A stretch of DNA of 42,608 nucleotides from Streptomyces sp. MMG1533 (GTDB taxonomy: Bacteria; Actinomycetota; Actinomycetes; Streptomycetales; Streptomycetaceae), in assembly GCF_001279775.1 (NCBI RefSeq), contig NZ_LGDG01000271.1:1-42608 (forward strand), given 5' to 3'. A program made the translations under genes and the position numbers. The notes under the pieces are model-generated. The model did not search any database, was not told where the DNA came from, and saw only the letters and a program-made list of their open reading frames with translations. Below are positions 6,411 through 15,059 of this stretch, in pieces (the stretch's first letter is position 1; each line of letters begins with the position of its first letter).

Positions 6411-8138
6411 TCACTGCTCCTGGGGACGGTGGGGCTGCTGCTGCCGGGTCGGGGGGAAGTCTGGAGTGTCCGTGGTGTGTACGGCCAGCGTCCGGTCGGG
6501 ATTCAGCCGTACGACGATGTGGCGGCGCCAGGTCGTGTCGTCGCGCTCGGCGTGGTCCTCGCGCCAGTGACAGCCGCGGGTCTCCTCGCGCAGGAGCGCG
6601 GCGGCGACCAGGACGCGGGCGACGCACAGGAGGTTGGTGGCCTCCCAGGTGTCGACGCCGGGCTCGGCGGTCTTGCCGTTCTCGTCGAGCGCGTCACGGG
6701 CCTCGCTGTGCAGCCGCTGGAGGGTGTCCGCGGCCGTCGCGAGGGACTCGGCGGAGCGCAGGACGCCCGCGCCCTGCGTCATGGTCCGCTGGATCGCGAA
6801 CCGGGCCTCGGGCGCGAGCAGAGGGTGCGCGGGCTTCTCGGGGTGCTCGACGGGCACGGGCACGCGCGCGTGGAGGCCGTTCTCCGCCCGGCGGGCCACG
6901 ATGTCGGCGGCGATGCGCTCGGCGTAGACGAGGCCCTCCAGGAGGGAGTTCGACGCGAGCCGGTTCGCGCCGTGCACACCGGTGCAGGCGACCTCGCCGC
7001 ACGCGTACAGGCCGGGGACGGTCGTACGGCCCTGGGAGTCGGTGCGGACGCCACCGGAGGCGTAGTGGGCGGCCGGGGCGACCGGGATGGGCTCGTGGAC
7101 AGGGTCGATGCCGTGGGCGCGGCAGGCGGCGAGGATCGTCGGGAAGCGGTGCTCCCACATGTCGGCGCCGAAGTGCCGGGCGTCGAGGAACATCTGCTCG
7201 GCGTCCCGCTCCTGCATGCGGCGCATGATGCCCTTGGCGACGATGTCCCGGGGCGCGAGTTCGGCGAGTTCGTGCTGGCCGACCATGAAGCGCACGCCGT
7301 CGGCGTCCACCAGGTGGGCGCCTTCACCGCGTACCGCCTCGGAGACCAGCGGCTGCTGGCCCTCCGCGTCCGCGCCCAGGAAGAGCACGGTCGGGTGGAA
7401 CTGCACGAACTCGAGGTCCGAGACCTGCGCGCCGGCGCGCAGGGCGAGCGCCACGCCGTCGCCGGTCGACACGGACGGGTTGGTGGTCGCCGAGAAGACC
7501 TGGCCCATGCCGCCGGTCGCGAGGACGACCGCGGGGGCGTGCACGGCGCCCACGCCGTCGTGCTGGCCCTCGCCCATGACGTGCAGGGTCACGCCCGCGG
7601 TACGGCCGTCGGCGTCCGTGAGGAGGTCCAGGACGAGCGCGTTCTCGACCGTGCGCAGGCCACGCGCGCGTACGGCCTCGACCAGTGCCCGGGAGATCTC
7701 GGCGCCGGTCGCGTCGCCGCCCGCGTGGGCGATGCGGCGGCGGTGGTGGCCGCCCTCGCGGGTCAGTTCCAGTCGGCCCTCTTCGGACTCGTCGAAGTGG
7801 GCGCCGGTCTCGATGAGCCGGCGTACGGCGTCGGGGCCCTCGGTGACGAGGATCCGGACGGCTTCCTCGTCGCACAGGCCCGCGCCCGCCACCAGGGTGT
7901 CGTCCAGGTGCTGTTCGGGGGTGTCGCCGTCGCCGAGGGCCGCGGCGATGCCGCCCTGCGCCCAGCGGGTGGAGCCGTCGTCGAGGCGGGCCTTGGTGAC
8001 GACGACCGTCCTGAGGCCCTCGGCCTCGCAGCGCAGAGCGGCGGTGAGACCGGCGACTCCGGAGCCGACGACGACCACGTCCGCGTCGATGGACCAACCG
8101 GGTGCGGGCGCGTGCAGTCGTATGCCTGTGCTGGTCAC
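6411..8138 (-). CDS. nadB: L-aspartate oxidase
   Basis: A 575-aa FAD flavoprotein oxidising L-aspartate to iminoaspartate for quinolinate synthesis. The dinucleotide motif [17 protein letters not shown] is at about 22-38, followed by [15 protein letters not shown]. The fumarate-reductase-like active region [21 protein letters not shown] and [29 protein letters not shown] is intact. The C-terminal helical domain is followed by a Pro/Gln-rich tail. GTG at 8138 overlaps the panC stop by four bases (GTGA), and GGAG lies seven bases upstream, so translation is coupled. nadA is not in this window; quinolinate synthase must be encoded elsewhere. Confidence 0.96.
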   Translation of the reverse strand: MTSTGIRLHAPAPGWSIDADVVVVGSGVAGLTAALRCEAEGLRTVVVTKARLDDGSTRWAQGGIAAALGDGDTPEQHLDDTLVAGAGLCDEEAVRILVTEGPDAVRRLIETGAHFDESEEGRLELTREGGHHRRRIAHAGGDATGAEISRALVEAVRARGLRTVENALVLDLLTDADGRTAGVTLHVMGEGQHDGVGAVHAPAVVLATGGMGQVFSATTNPSVSTGDGVALALRAGAQVSDLEFVQFHPTVLFLGADAEGQQPLVSEAVRGEGAHLVDADGVRFMVGQHELAELAPRDIVAKGIMRRMQERDAEQMFLDARHFGADMWEHRFPTILAACRAHGIDPVHEPIPVAPAAHYASGGVRTDSQGRTTVPGLYACGEVACTGVHGANRLASNSLLEGLVYAERIAADIVARRAENGLHARVPVPVEHPEKPAHPLLAPEARFAIQRTMTQGAGVLRSAESLATAADTLQRLHSEARDALDENGKTAEPGVDTWEATNLLCVARVLVAAALLREETRGCHWREDHAERDDTTWRRHIVVRLNPDRTLAVHTTDTPDFPPTRQQQPHRPQEQ

Positions 8139-9178
8139 GAGGCGGCTCCGAAGGTGAGGGGGATGTTGTCGATCAACCGGGTCGTCCCGACCCGGGCGGC
8201 GACGGCGAGGACGGCCTCGCCGGTGAAGCCGTCCTCGATCTCGGCGAAGTCGGACGGGTCGACGAGGGCCAGGTAGTCCAGGGCCAGCGGCGGATTGAGA
8301 CGGGCGGCCTCGTCCAGGACCAGGCGGGCGGCTGCGCGAACGGCCGCGGGACCGCCCGCATGGGCGGAGCGATGCGAAGCGTCTCCGCCAGGGGCGGTGG
8401 CGGGCGACGGGCGGGACTTGGCGACGGCGTGGGTGTCGGCCGCCGCGCGGGACTCCCCTATGGCGCTCAGCGCCTCGGCACGCGCGTGCGTGGCGGGCAC
8501 CTCGCGTGCCCGCGCGCTCAGCGCCTCCTGCGCCGCATGGCGGTCGCGGCCCGCGAACAGCGCCCGGGACAGCGCGAGTGCCGTGCGCCGCTCCTCGGGC
8601 TTGAGGTAGCGGTTGCGGCTGGACAGCGCGAGGCCGTCCTCCTCGCGCACGGTCGGTACGCCGACGATCTCGACGCCGAAGTTCAGGTCCCGCGCCATGC
8701 GGCGGATCAGGGCGAGCTGCTGGGCGTCCTTCTGGCCGTACAGGGCGACGTCGGGGCGGGTGAGGTGCAGCAGCTTGGCGACGACGGTGAGCATGCCGTC
8801 GAAGTGGCCGGGGCGCGAGGCGCCCTCCAGGCGCTCCCCCATGGGGCCGGCGCTGATGCGGACCTGGGGCTCGCCGCCCGGGTAGACCTCCTCGACACCG
8901 GGGGCGAACACGGCGTCCGCGCCCGAGTCCTCGGCGATCTTGAGGTCGGCGTCCAGGGTGCGCGGGTAGCGGTCGAGGTCCTCGCCCTCGCCGAACTGCA
9001 GCGGGTTCACGAAGACGGTGACCACGACCTCGCCGTCCGGTCCCGCGATCTCTCGGGCCGTGCGGATCAGGGTGGCGTGGCCCTCGTGCAGGGCGCCCAT
9101 GGTCATCACGACGGCGCGGCGGCCCACGCGCACGCGTGCGTGCAGTTCGTCGGCGGTGCGCAGCAGGGCGATCGTCAT
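8135..9178 (-). CDS. panC: Pantothenate synthetase with a C-terminal-domain insertion
   Basis: A 347-aa PanC joining pantoate and beta-alanine with ATP. Signatures are [13 protein letters not shown] (26-38), [58 protein letters not shown] and DYLALVDP. Typical PanC has about 280-310 residues. The excess is an Ala/Arg/His-rich insertion of about 55 residues (about 222-277), in the small C-terminal domain away from the N-terminal ATP/pantoate motifs. The insertion DNA holds an inverted repeat (8363-8389). The start ATG at 9178 overlaps the upstream TGA as ATGA, and AAGGGGA lies six bases before it. Confidence 0.96.
   Translation of the reverse strand: MTIALLRTADELHARVRVGRRAVVMTMGALHEGHATLIRTAREIAGPDGEVVVTVFVNPLQFGEGEDLDRYPRTLDADLKIAEDSGADAVFAPGVEEVYPGGEPQVRISAGPMGERLEGASRPGHFDGMLTVVAKLLHLTRPDVALYGQKDAQQLALIRRMARDLNFGVEIVGVPTVREEDGLALSSRNRYLKPEERRTALALSRALFAGRDRHAAQEALSARAREVPATHARAEALSAIGESRAAADTHAVAKSRPSPATAPGGDASHRSAHAGGPAAVRAAARLVLDEAARLNPPLALDYLALVDPSDFAEIEDGFTGEAVLAVAARVGTTRLIDNIPLTFGAAS
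8363..8389. repeat. Inverted repeat inside the panC insertion
   Basis: GGCGGAG (8363-8369) and CTCCGCC (8383-8389) flank 13 nt within the stretch encoding the extra PanC residues. It may be the relic of a small inserted palindromic element that stayed in frame. Confidence 0.5.
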
Positions 9179-10122
9179 CGGGCGTCCCCTTCGGTGCCGT
9201 TGGTCCCGGTCGTCCCGGTCGTCCCGTCGGCGAGTACCCCGAGAAGGTCTTCCGCGAGTTCCGGCTTCAGCAGTCCGTGGGCGAGCGCCCGGTCCGCGGT
9301 CGCGCGCGCCATCGCCAGGTAGCCGGCGACGGTCTGCGGGGCGTGCCTGCGCAGCTCGGTGACGTGGGCGGCGACCGTGCCCGCGTCCCCGCGCGCGACG
9401 GGGCCGGTGAGGGCCGAGTCGCCGGAGCGCAGGGCGTTGTCGAGGGCCGCGCCGAGCAGCGGGCCGAGCATCCGGTCGGGGGCCTCGACGCCGGCCGTGC
9501 GCAGCAGCTCCATGGACTGGGCGACCAGCGTCACCAGGTGGTTGGCGCCCAGTGCGAGGGCCGCGTGGTAGAGCGGCCGGTTCTCCTCGGCGATCCACTC
9601 GGGTTCGCCGCCCATCTCGATGACCAGCGCCTCGGCCGCCAGCCGCAACTCGTCGGGCGCGGTGACGCCGAAGGAGCAGCCGGCCAGGCGCTGGACGTCC
9701 ACGGGTGTGCCGGTGAAGGTCATCGCCGGGTGCAGGGCCAGCGGCAGCGCGCCCGCGCGCAGGGCGGGGTCCAGGACCTTCGCGCCGTACCGCCCCGAGG
9801 TGTGCACCAGCAGCTGGCCCGGCCGCACGGCCCCGGTTTCGGCGAGGCCCTCGACGAGCCCGGGCAGCGCGTCGTCGGGGACGGTCAGCAGCACCAGGTC
9901 GGCACGCCCCAGGACCTCGGCGGGCGGCACGATCGGCACGTCGGGCAGCATCTGCGCGGCGCGCCTCCTGGAGGCGTCCGAGACCCCGGAGACGGCCACC
10001 GGGCGGTGTCCGGCGAGTTGCAGGGACGCGGCCAGTGCGGGGCCCACGCGGCCGGCGCCGACGACGCCGACAGTGAGCCGCGCGGGGCGGTCCTTGGGAT
10101 CTGGCTGGTGGACTGTACTCAC
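9175..10122 (-). CDS. Rossmann/DUF2520 oxidoreductase, PanG-like (candidate ketopantoate reductase)
   Basis: A 315-aa two-domain protein. The N-terminal Rossmann fold starts [20 protein letters not shown] (GxGxxG at about 21-26) and includes [13 protein letters not shown]. The all-helical C-terminal DUF2520 domain includes [29 protein letters not shown] and a tail of Thr/Gly repeats. Members of the DUF2520 family have been reported as alternative ketopantoate reductases (PanG), and this gene is translationally coupled to panC by an ATGA overlap, so pantoate synthesis is the most likely role. It heads the operon panC-nadB-nadC-coaX. GTG at 10122 is the start, with GGGAAGG about ten bases upstream. 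Confidence 0.85.
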   Translation of the reverse strand: MSTVHQPDPKDRPARLTVGVVGAGRVGPALAASLQLAGHRPVAVSGVSDASRRRAAQMLPDVPIVPPAEVLGRADLVLLTVPDDALPGLVEGLAETGAVRPGQLLVHTSGRYGAKVLDPALRAGALPLALHPAMTFTGTPVDVQRLAGCSFGVTAPDELRLAAEALVIEMGGEPEWIAEENRPLYHAALALGANHLVTLVAQSMELLRTAGVEAPDRMLGPLLGAALDNALRSGDSALTGPVARGDAGTVAAHVTELRRHAPQTVAGYLAMARATADRALAHGLLKPELAEDLLGVLADGTTGTTGTNGTEGDAR

Positions 10123-10208
10123 GCGACGGCGGCCTTCCCGTTCCAGTCCGCTCTGGGTACCGGACGATTTCTCGTCATGTTAACGCGATCGGTTCCGGGG
10201 GCGTCCGG

Positions 10209-10217
10209 TTGTCCACA
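10209..10217 (+). promoter_or_regulatory. Consensus DnaA box
   Basis: TTGTCCACA matches the Streptomyces DnaA-box consensus exactly. It lies in the divergent intergenic region between the PanG-like gene and the aldolase gene, inside the imperfect dyad CCACAGGCTGTGG. I found no cluster of such boxes, so it is not an origin. It could be a regulatory or titration site, or chance. Confidence 0.4.
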
Positions 10218-10308
10218 GGCTGTGGGTTTCCCGGCACGCCCGCACCCCTCGGCGGGACGGCGGAAATGCGCGTGCCCGCGCGGACCGCCGCACGGCATGA
10301 TCCGGAGC

Positions 10309-11508
10309 ATGACGGACACGGCGGAACAGGGCGGGGAACAGTCGGCGCAGGAGCGGCTGCGGGAGCGGCGGGCGGCCGCCTACCTGGGGGCGGAGCGCGT
10401 CCTGTCGCGAGCGGGCTTCCGCAGCACCCTGCGCGAACGGCTCGCGTGGCTGCAGGAGGCGGCACCCCAGGTGTACGACCTCGACGAGCCCGGCGACATG
10501 TACGGCAACCGGGTCGTGGAGGCCCTGGAGGACCGCGTCGCCGCGCTGCTGGGCACGGAGGCCGCCGCGTTCTTCCCGACCGGCACGATGGCCCAGCAGA
10601 TCGCCCTGCGCTGCTGGGCGGGCCGCACCGGCAGCCGCACGGTGGCGCTGCACGCGCTGGCCCACCCCGAGGTGCACGAACGAGGCGCGTTCGGCGAGGT
10701 CGCCGGGCTGCGCCCGGTCCGCCTGACGAGCGAGCCCCGGCTGCCGACCGCCGAGGAGGTGCGCGACTTCGAGGAGCCCTTCGGGGCGCTGATGCTGGAA
10801 CTGCCCCTCAGGGACGCCGGTTTCGTGCTGCCCTCCTGGGAGGAGCTGACGGAGGTCGTGGAGGCGGCGCGCGAGCGCGACGCGGTGGTGCACTTCGACG
10901 GCGCACGCCTGTGGGAGTCCACCGTCCACTTCGGCCGCCCGCTGGACGAGATCGCGGGCCTGGCGGACAGCGTCTACGTGTCGTTCTACAAGTCCCTCGA
11001 CGGCTTCGGAGGCGCCGCGCTGGCCGGCCCGCGGACGCTGGTCGAGGAGGCGAAGACCTGGCGGCACCGGTACGGCGGCATGATCTTCCAGCAGTTCCCC
11101 ACGGTGCTGTCGGCGCTCGTGGGCCTGGAACGCGAGTTGCCCCGGCTGCCGGAGTACGTGTCCCACGCGCGCGTGGTCGCCGCCGCGCTGCGCGAGGGCT
11201 TCGCCGAGGCCGGCGTGCCGTGGGCGCGCGTCTTCCCGGAGGAGCCCCACACCCATGAGTTCCAGGTCTGGCTGCCGTACGACCCGGACGTGCTCGCCGA
11301 GGCGGCCGTACGGCAGGCCGAGGAGACGAAGACCATGCTCTTCGGCGTCCCCTGGGACCGGGGCGGGCCGGGCCTGGGCATCACCGAGGTCACCGTGCGC
11401 GCCGGCGGCCTGGAGTGGACGGCCGACGATGTGAAGGCGGCGGTCGCGGACTTCGTCGCGCGGGTGACCGAGGTGGCCGACGAAGCCGTCGAGGCGGTCA
11501 GCGAGTAG
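10309..11508 (+). CDS. Threonine-aldolase-type PLP enzyme (beta-eliminating lyase family)
   Basis: A 399-aa fold-type I PLP protein. MYGNRVVEALEDRVAALLGTEAAAFFPTGTMAQQIAL (64-100) is the cofactor phosphate region, HFDGARLWES (195-204) carries the Asp for the pyridine nitrogen, and SVYVSFYKSLDGFGGAAL contains the Schiff-base lysine K228. This matches low-specificity L-threonine aldolases, which split threonine or related beta-hydroxy amino acids to glycine and an aldehyde. It is about 50 residues longer than E. coli LtaE, with an N-terminal charged extension, so the substrate is not certain. ATG at 10309 has GGAG close upstream; ATG at 10297 is an alternative. Its 3' end overlaps the opposing small gene by 11 bp. 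Confidence 0.85.
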   Translation: MTDTAEQGGEQSAQERLRERRAAAYLGAERVLSRAGFRSTLRERLAWLQEAAPQVYDLDEPGDMYGNRVVEALEDRVAALLGTEAAAFFPTGTMAQQIALRCWAGRTGSRTVALHALAHPEVHERGAFGEVAGLRPVRLTSEPRLPTAEEVRDFEEPFGALMLELPLRDAGFVLPSWEELTEVVEAARERDAVVHFDGARLWESTVHFGRPLDEIAGLADSVYVSFYKSLDGFGGAALAGPRTLVEEAKTWRHRYGGMIFQQFPTVLSALVGLERELPRLPEYVSHARVVAAALREGFAEAGVPWARVFPEEPHTHEFQVWLPYDPDVLAEAAVRQAEETKTMLFGVPWDRGGPGLGITEVTVRAGGLEWTADDVKAAVADFVARVTEVADEAVEAVSE

Positions 11509-11713
11509 GACGCGCCCGCGGGCGCAGCCACCGGCCCAGGGCCTGCCGTATCCGCTTGTGGGCCGGGCGCTCGGCGATGACCGCACGGAACTGCCCGTAG
11601 TCGTGCAGCTCGCGCACGACCTGCCAGTCGTGCGCGCCCGGCGCGGGCGGGGCGGGCGTACCGAGGCGCTGGGCCCGGTAGGTGTCGAGGAGGTACTGCT
11701 GGGTGATGGTCAT
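11498..11713 (-). CDS. Small conserved hypothetical protein
   Basis: A 71-aa protein starting MTITQQYLLDTYRAQRLG, with HDWQVVRELHDYGQFRAVI in the middle and a strongly basic end (KRIRQALGRWLRPRARPTR). No known function. The ATG at 11713 is chosen because the recognisable sequence begins there and GAGAAGG lies about ten bases upstream. It is transcribed divergently from the DUF5937/ArsR gene, with the 25-bp operator-like inverted repeat about 100 bp upstream, which suggests the pair is co-regulated. The last 11 bp overlap the end of the aldolase gene on the other strand. Confidence 0.65.
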   Translation of the reverse strand: MTITQQYLLDTYRAQRLGTPAPPAPGAHDWQVVRELHDYGQFRAVIAERPAHKRIRQALGRWLRPRARPTR

Positions 11714-11812
11714 GGCGGATCGCCTTCTCGGGACGCTTTCAAGTGATGGGGATCGGGCTCCGCGGCTGCCCCGGTGATCCCACGTTGCGCCCCGTACGGC
11801 GGCGAAGTCGCG

Positions 11813-11837
11813 TCGATTGACGGCGGCCGTCAATCGA
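11813..11837. promoter_or_regulatory. Perfect 11-bp inverted repeat, probable operator
   Basis: TCGATTGACGG (11813-11823) and its exact complement CCGTCAATCGA (11827-11837) are separated by CGG. The dyad lies between the divergent 71-aa gene and the DUF5937/ArsR gene, about 38 bp upstream of the latter start. Each half carries TTGACGG, which could double as a -35 element on either strand. Size and placement fit autoregulation by a dimeric winged-helix protein. Confidence 0.65.
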
Positions 11838-11874
11838 GGGCGGCGTTGTCAGTGGCGGGGTGCACCATGAGGGC

Positions 11875-12981
11875 ATGGGCGTGCACATCGACATCGCGGG
11901 GCTGCGGCCGGAGAGGATCGCCGTCGTGCCCTCGCCCCTGGCCGAGCTCGGCATGGCGCTGCACGCGCTGTCCGAGCCGGGGCACCATCCGGGCCTGCAG
12001 GGCTGGGTGACGGGCGTGAGCGCCGGGCTGGACTCGCATCTGGCCGACCGGATGTGCGAGGCCGACTTCCTGTGGCGGACGACGTTCTCCGACCTGTTCA
12101 TGCCCTTCGCGGGCGTCCCCGGTCGCAGCACGCTCCCGGGGGCCACGCTCGCCGAGGACCTCGACCTGCTGGACAAGCTGTCGGACGAGCAGTTCGTGGA
12201 CGCCGCCCTGGAGTTCACATGCGCGCTGCCCTACTGCTCGCACGGGCCCGATGTGCTCTCGGACGCGGACGTGCGCCGACGCGCACTGGAGCTGGCCGCA
12301 TCGCGCGGACCGCAGCAGGTGCGGTTCAGCGAGCGGCTGCTGGACGACCCGCCGCAGATCCGGGCCTGGCTGCGCCAGTTCCTGGAGGACTGCGACGAGG
12401 CGTTCTTCGCCGAGGCATGGTCCCGGCTGCGGCACCAGCTCGCGGCGGACGCCCGCCACAAGACGGACCTTCTGCGCCGCAAGGGCCCGGCCGAGGCGCT
12501 GGCCTCGGTGTCCCCCGCGGTGCGGCTCGACGAGTCCGCCGCCCGGGTCACGATCGACAAGCTGGGCACCGGCCACTCGGCGACCGAGGACGGCGGCCTG
12601 CTGCTCGTCCCGACGAGTCTGGGCTGGCCCCACCTGAGCGTCCTGCACCGGTACGGCTGGCAGCCGGCGCTGCACTACCCGGTCGGATCACCCGAGCTCG
12701 CCGACCCGCCCTCGGTGGGCCAGCTGGCCCTGAGGATGACCGCCCTCTCGCACCCCGTCCGCATGCGGATCTGCCGCCACCTGGCCCGCAGCGCGTACAC
12801 CACGAGCGAGCTGGCGCAGGTGCACGGCATGACGGCCCCCGAGATATCCCGGCACCTGAGCGTGCTGAAGAAGGCGGGCCTGGTCACCACCCGCCGCCGC
12901 GGCCGGTACGTCCTGCACCAGCTGGACGTCACGGTGGTGGCCCGGCTGGGCAGCGACTTCCTGGAGGGGATACTCCGCTAG
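11875..12981 (+). CDS. DUF5937 / ArsR-type winged-helix regulator
   Basis: A 368-aa protein in two parts. Residues 1-235 form the Streptomyces-type DUF5937 domain (VHIDIAGLRPERIAVVPSPLAELGMALHALSEPGHHPGL). The C-terminal 100 residues are an ArsR/SmtB winged helix: QLALRMTALSHPVRMRICRHLARSAYTTSELAQVHGMTAPEISRHLSVLKKAGLVTTRRRGRYVLHQL. The metal-binding Cys box of classic ArsR is absent, so the large N-domain probably senses another ligand. The start is uncertain: GTG 11860, ATG 11875 and GTG 11881 are all in frame; GAGGG is nearly ideal for 11881, and 11875 is the usual family start. A strong inverted repeat lies just upstream. Confidence 0.85.
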   Translation: MGVHIDIAGLRPERIAVVPSPLAELGMALHALSEPGHHPGLQGWVTGVSAGLDSHLADRMCEADFLWRTTFSDLFMPFAGVPGRSTLPGATLAEDLDLLDKLSDEQFVDAALEFTCALPYCSHGPDVLSDADVRRRALELAASRGPQQVRFSERLLDDPPQIRAWLRQFLEDCDEAFFAEAWSRLRHQLAADARHKTDLLRRKGPAEALASVSPAVRLDESAARVTIDKLGTGHSATEDGGLLLVPTSLGWPHLSVLHRYGWQPALHYPVGSPELADPPSVGQLALRMTALSHPVRMRICRHLARSAYTTSELAQVHGMTAPEISRHLSVLKKAGLVTTRRRGRYVLHQLDVTVVARLGSDFLEGILR

Positions 12982-13009
12982 CGAGCCCCACGCACGGCAG
13001 GGACCCGCC

Positions 13010-13681
13010 TCAGCCGTGACCGCCCGCCCGGACCAGCCCCGTCTCGTACGCCAGGACCACCACCTGCACCCGGTCCCGCAGCCCCAGCTTGGTCAGGATG
13101 CGGCCCACATGGGTCTTGACGGTCGCCTCGGACAGCACGAGCCGGGCCGCGATCTCGCCGTTGGACAGGCCCTGGGCGACCAGCACCATGACCTCGCGCT
13201 CACGGTCGGTGAGCCGCTCCAGCTCCTTGTACTGGGGTTCCTTGCCGGCGCTGGGCAGCATCGGCGCGAAGCGGTCGAGCAGGCGGCGCGTGGTCGAGGG
13301 GGCCACCACCGCGTCGCCGCTGTGCACCGCGCGGATGGCGGCCAGCAGCTCGCCGGGTGGCACGTCCTTGAGCATGAAGCCGGAGGCACCCGCCTTCAGC
13401 CCGGAGAAGGCGTACTCGTCGAGGTCGAAGGTGGTCAGGATCAGTACCTTCGGCGGGTCGGACTCCATGCAGATACGGCGGGTGGTCTCCACGCCGTCGA
13501 GCTTCGGCATGCGGACGTCCATCAGCACCACGTCGACTGCGGTCGAGCTCAGCACCTGGAGGGCCTCGACGCCGTCACCCGCTTCCGCGACGACCTCCAT
13601 GTCCGGCTGGGCGGCAAGCACCATCCGGAACCCGGTGCGCAGCAGCACCTGGTCGTCGACGAGCATCACGCGGATCGTCAT
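13010..13681 (-). CDS. NarL/LuxR-family response regulator
   Basis: A 223-aa regulator. The receiver domain (1-120) has the acidic pair DD at 9-10, the phospho-acceptor D55 in VVLMDVRMPK, and the conserved lysine in GFMLKD. The LuxR-type HTH occupies about 155-205 (LTDREREVMVLVAQGLSNGEIAARLVLSEATVKTHVGRILTKLGLRDRVQ). ATG at 13681 has AGAGAGG five bases upstream. It follows its sensor kinase after 57 bp and is its obvious partner. The target genes cannot be told from the sequence. Confidence 0.95.
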   Translation of the reverse strand: MTIRVMLVDDQVLLRTGFRMVLAAQPDMEVVAEAGDGVEALQVLSSTAVDVVLMDVRMPKLDGVETTRRICMESDPPKVLILTTFDLDEYAFSGLKAGASGFMLKDVPPGELLAAIRAVHSGDAVVAPSTTRRLLDRFAPMLPSAGKEPQYKELERLTDREREVMVLVAQGLSNGEIAARLVLSEATVKTHVGRILTKLGLRDRVQVVVLAYETGLVRAGGHG

Positions 13682-13738
13682 CGGGGCCTCTCTTTTTCAG
13701 GGGTTGTTACAGGTGTCAGTGAAGGACAGACGTCGGCG

Positions 13739-14941
13739 TCAGTGCGCCGGCTTGAGCGGGAGCAGGGCACTGATGCGGAATCCTCCGCCGGGGCGCGGGC
13801 CCGCGTCCAGGGTGCCGCCGACCATGCCGACCCGCTCGCGCATGCCGATCAGGCCGTGGCCGGCCCCGTCGGCGCCGCCCTCCTCGTACAGCTCGTGCGG
13901 GGCGCCCTTGCCGTCGTCCTCGACGAGCAGTCCCAACCCGTCGTCGAAGTAGACCAGGCGGACGCTGGCGCCCGCGTTCGGTCCGCCGTGCTTGCGGGTG
14001 TTGGTGAGCGCCTCCTGCACGATGCGGTAGGCGGTCAGCTCGACGCCGCTGGGCAGGGGGCGCGGGGTGCCCTCGATCTTGAAGTCGACGGGCAGGCCGG
14101 ACCCCCGGCACTGCTCGACGAGGTCGTCGATCTGCTCGACGTCGGGCTGCGGGACGTACTCGCCGCCCTCCTGGTGCTCGCCGGTGCGCAGCACACCCAA
14201 CAGGCGGCGCATCTCGGCGAGGGCCTGGCGGCCGGTGGAGGAGATCGTCTCCAGGGCCTTCTTGGCCTGGTCGGGGGCGGCGTCGAGGACGTAGGCGGCG
14301 CCGTCGGCCTGCACCACCATCACCGACACGTTGTGCGCGACCACGTCGTGCAGTTCGCGCGCGATCCGGGCGCGCTCGGCGGCGACCGCGACCTTCGCCT
14401 GGGCCTCGCGCTCCTTCTCCAGGCGCGCGTTGCGCTCCTCGAGCTGTGCGAAGTAGGCGCGGCGGGTGCGGATCGAGTCGCCGAGCACCCAGGCCAGCGC
14501 GAACGGCACCGCCTGGAAGATCATCAGCGCGAGGTTGCCCAGGGCGCTCGTGTCCTCGTTCGGCCAGCGGAGTGTCGCCAGAGGGGCCGCGCACAGGCCC
14601 ACGGCCAACGCGACCCGGGATGCCCAGCGGGCGCCGGTCGCGGCCACCGTGTAGACGATCACCAGCATGGCGAAGTCGGCTGCCGTCGTCTCCACGTTCA
14701 GCGCGAGCTGCGCCACGCCGAGCCCGATGGCCAGCAGCAGCATCTTCTCCGGCATACGCCGACGCAGTGCGATGACCAGGCACAACAGGAGAACGATCGG
14801 GACGACCACCGCCGGGGAGTCGGTGCCCCGGGCCTCCTGACGGGCTGTTTCGCCCACCACCGAGATCCCGAACAGGAAGACGGCCCAGAAGCTGTCGACC
14901 CATGTCGGGTGCCTGCGGAGGAAGTCATAGAGGCGTTGCAC
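13739..14941 (-). CDS. DesK-type sensor histidine kinase (HPK7)
   Basis: A 400-aa kinase. Four to five hydrophobic segments occupy about 17-155, with almost no extracytoplasmic loops, so it probably senses a signal in the membrane. A short coiled coil (YFAQLEERNARLEKEREAQAKVAVAAERARI) leads into the HisKA_3 box RARIARELHDVVAHNVSVMVVQ with H198. The HATPase follows: ELTAYRIVQEALTNTRKHG, VEDDGKG and GHGLIGMRERVGMVGG. GTG at 14941 is preceded 7 nt upstream by TACGCT, suggesting a leaderless transcript. It is divergent from the MidA-like gene. Ligand unknown; the layout resembles cell-envelope stress kinases. Confidence 0.93.
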   Translation of the reverse strand: MQRLYDFLRRHPTWVDSFWAVFLFGISVVGETARQEARGTDSPAVVVPIVLLLCLVIALRRRMPEKMLLLAIGLGVAQLALNVETTAADFAMLVIVYTVAATGARWASRVALAVGLCAAPLATLRWPNEDTSALGNLALMIFQAVPFALAWVLGDSIRTRRAYFAQLEERNARLEKEREAQAKVAVAAERARIARELHDVVAHNVSVMVVQADGAAYVLDAAPDQAKKALETISSTGRQALAEMRRLLGVLRTGEHQEGGEYVPQPDVEQIDDLVEQCRGSGLPVDFKIEGTPRPLPSGVELTAYRIVQEALTNTRKHGGPNAGASVRLVYFDDGLGLLVEDDGKGAPHELYEEGGADGAGHGLIGMRERVGMVGGTLDAGPRPGGGFRISALLPLKPAH

Positions 14942-14948
14942 GTAACCC

Positions 14949-14954
14949 AGCGTA
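14949..14954 (-). promoter_or_regulatory. Putative -10 box for leaderless kinase transcript
   Basis: TACGCT on the minus strand ends 7 nt before the GTG at 14941. No good Shine-Dalgarno sequence is present. Confidence 0.35.
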
Positions 14955-15047
14955 GGGATACGAGATGCGTGCAGGGGTCAACCGGAGGGCCGATCCGTAC
15001 CCCCCGCGCATACTCCGCAAGGTGGAGGCTCCGTTCCCCTGTACGCC

Positions 15048-15053
15048 TAACCT
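15048..15053 (+). promoter_or_regulatory. Putative -10 box for leaderless MidA-like gene
   Basis: TAACCT ends 6 nt before the GTG at 15060, with no Shine-Dalgarno sequence between. Confidence 0.4.
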
Positions 15054-15059
15054 GACGGC

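Noticed and set aside
5476..8276. Long plus-strand frames opposite nadC, nadB and panC
   Set aside because: They are antisense shadows of well-recognised minus-strand genes, a usual effect of high G+C third positions.
10199..10221. A replication origin at the DnaA box
   Set aside because: Only one consensus box is present and there is no dnaA/dnaN context; a streptomycete oriC has many boxes.
9136..10308. Upstream extension of the aldolase frame back to 9136
   Set aside because: It runs antisense through the PanG-like gene; the aldolase fold begins at the ATG near 10309, which has an SD-like GGAG.
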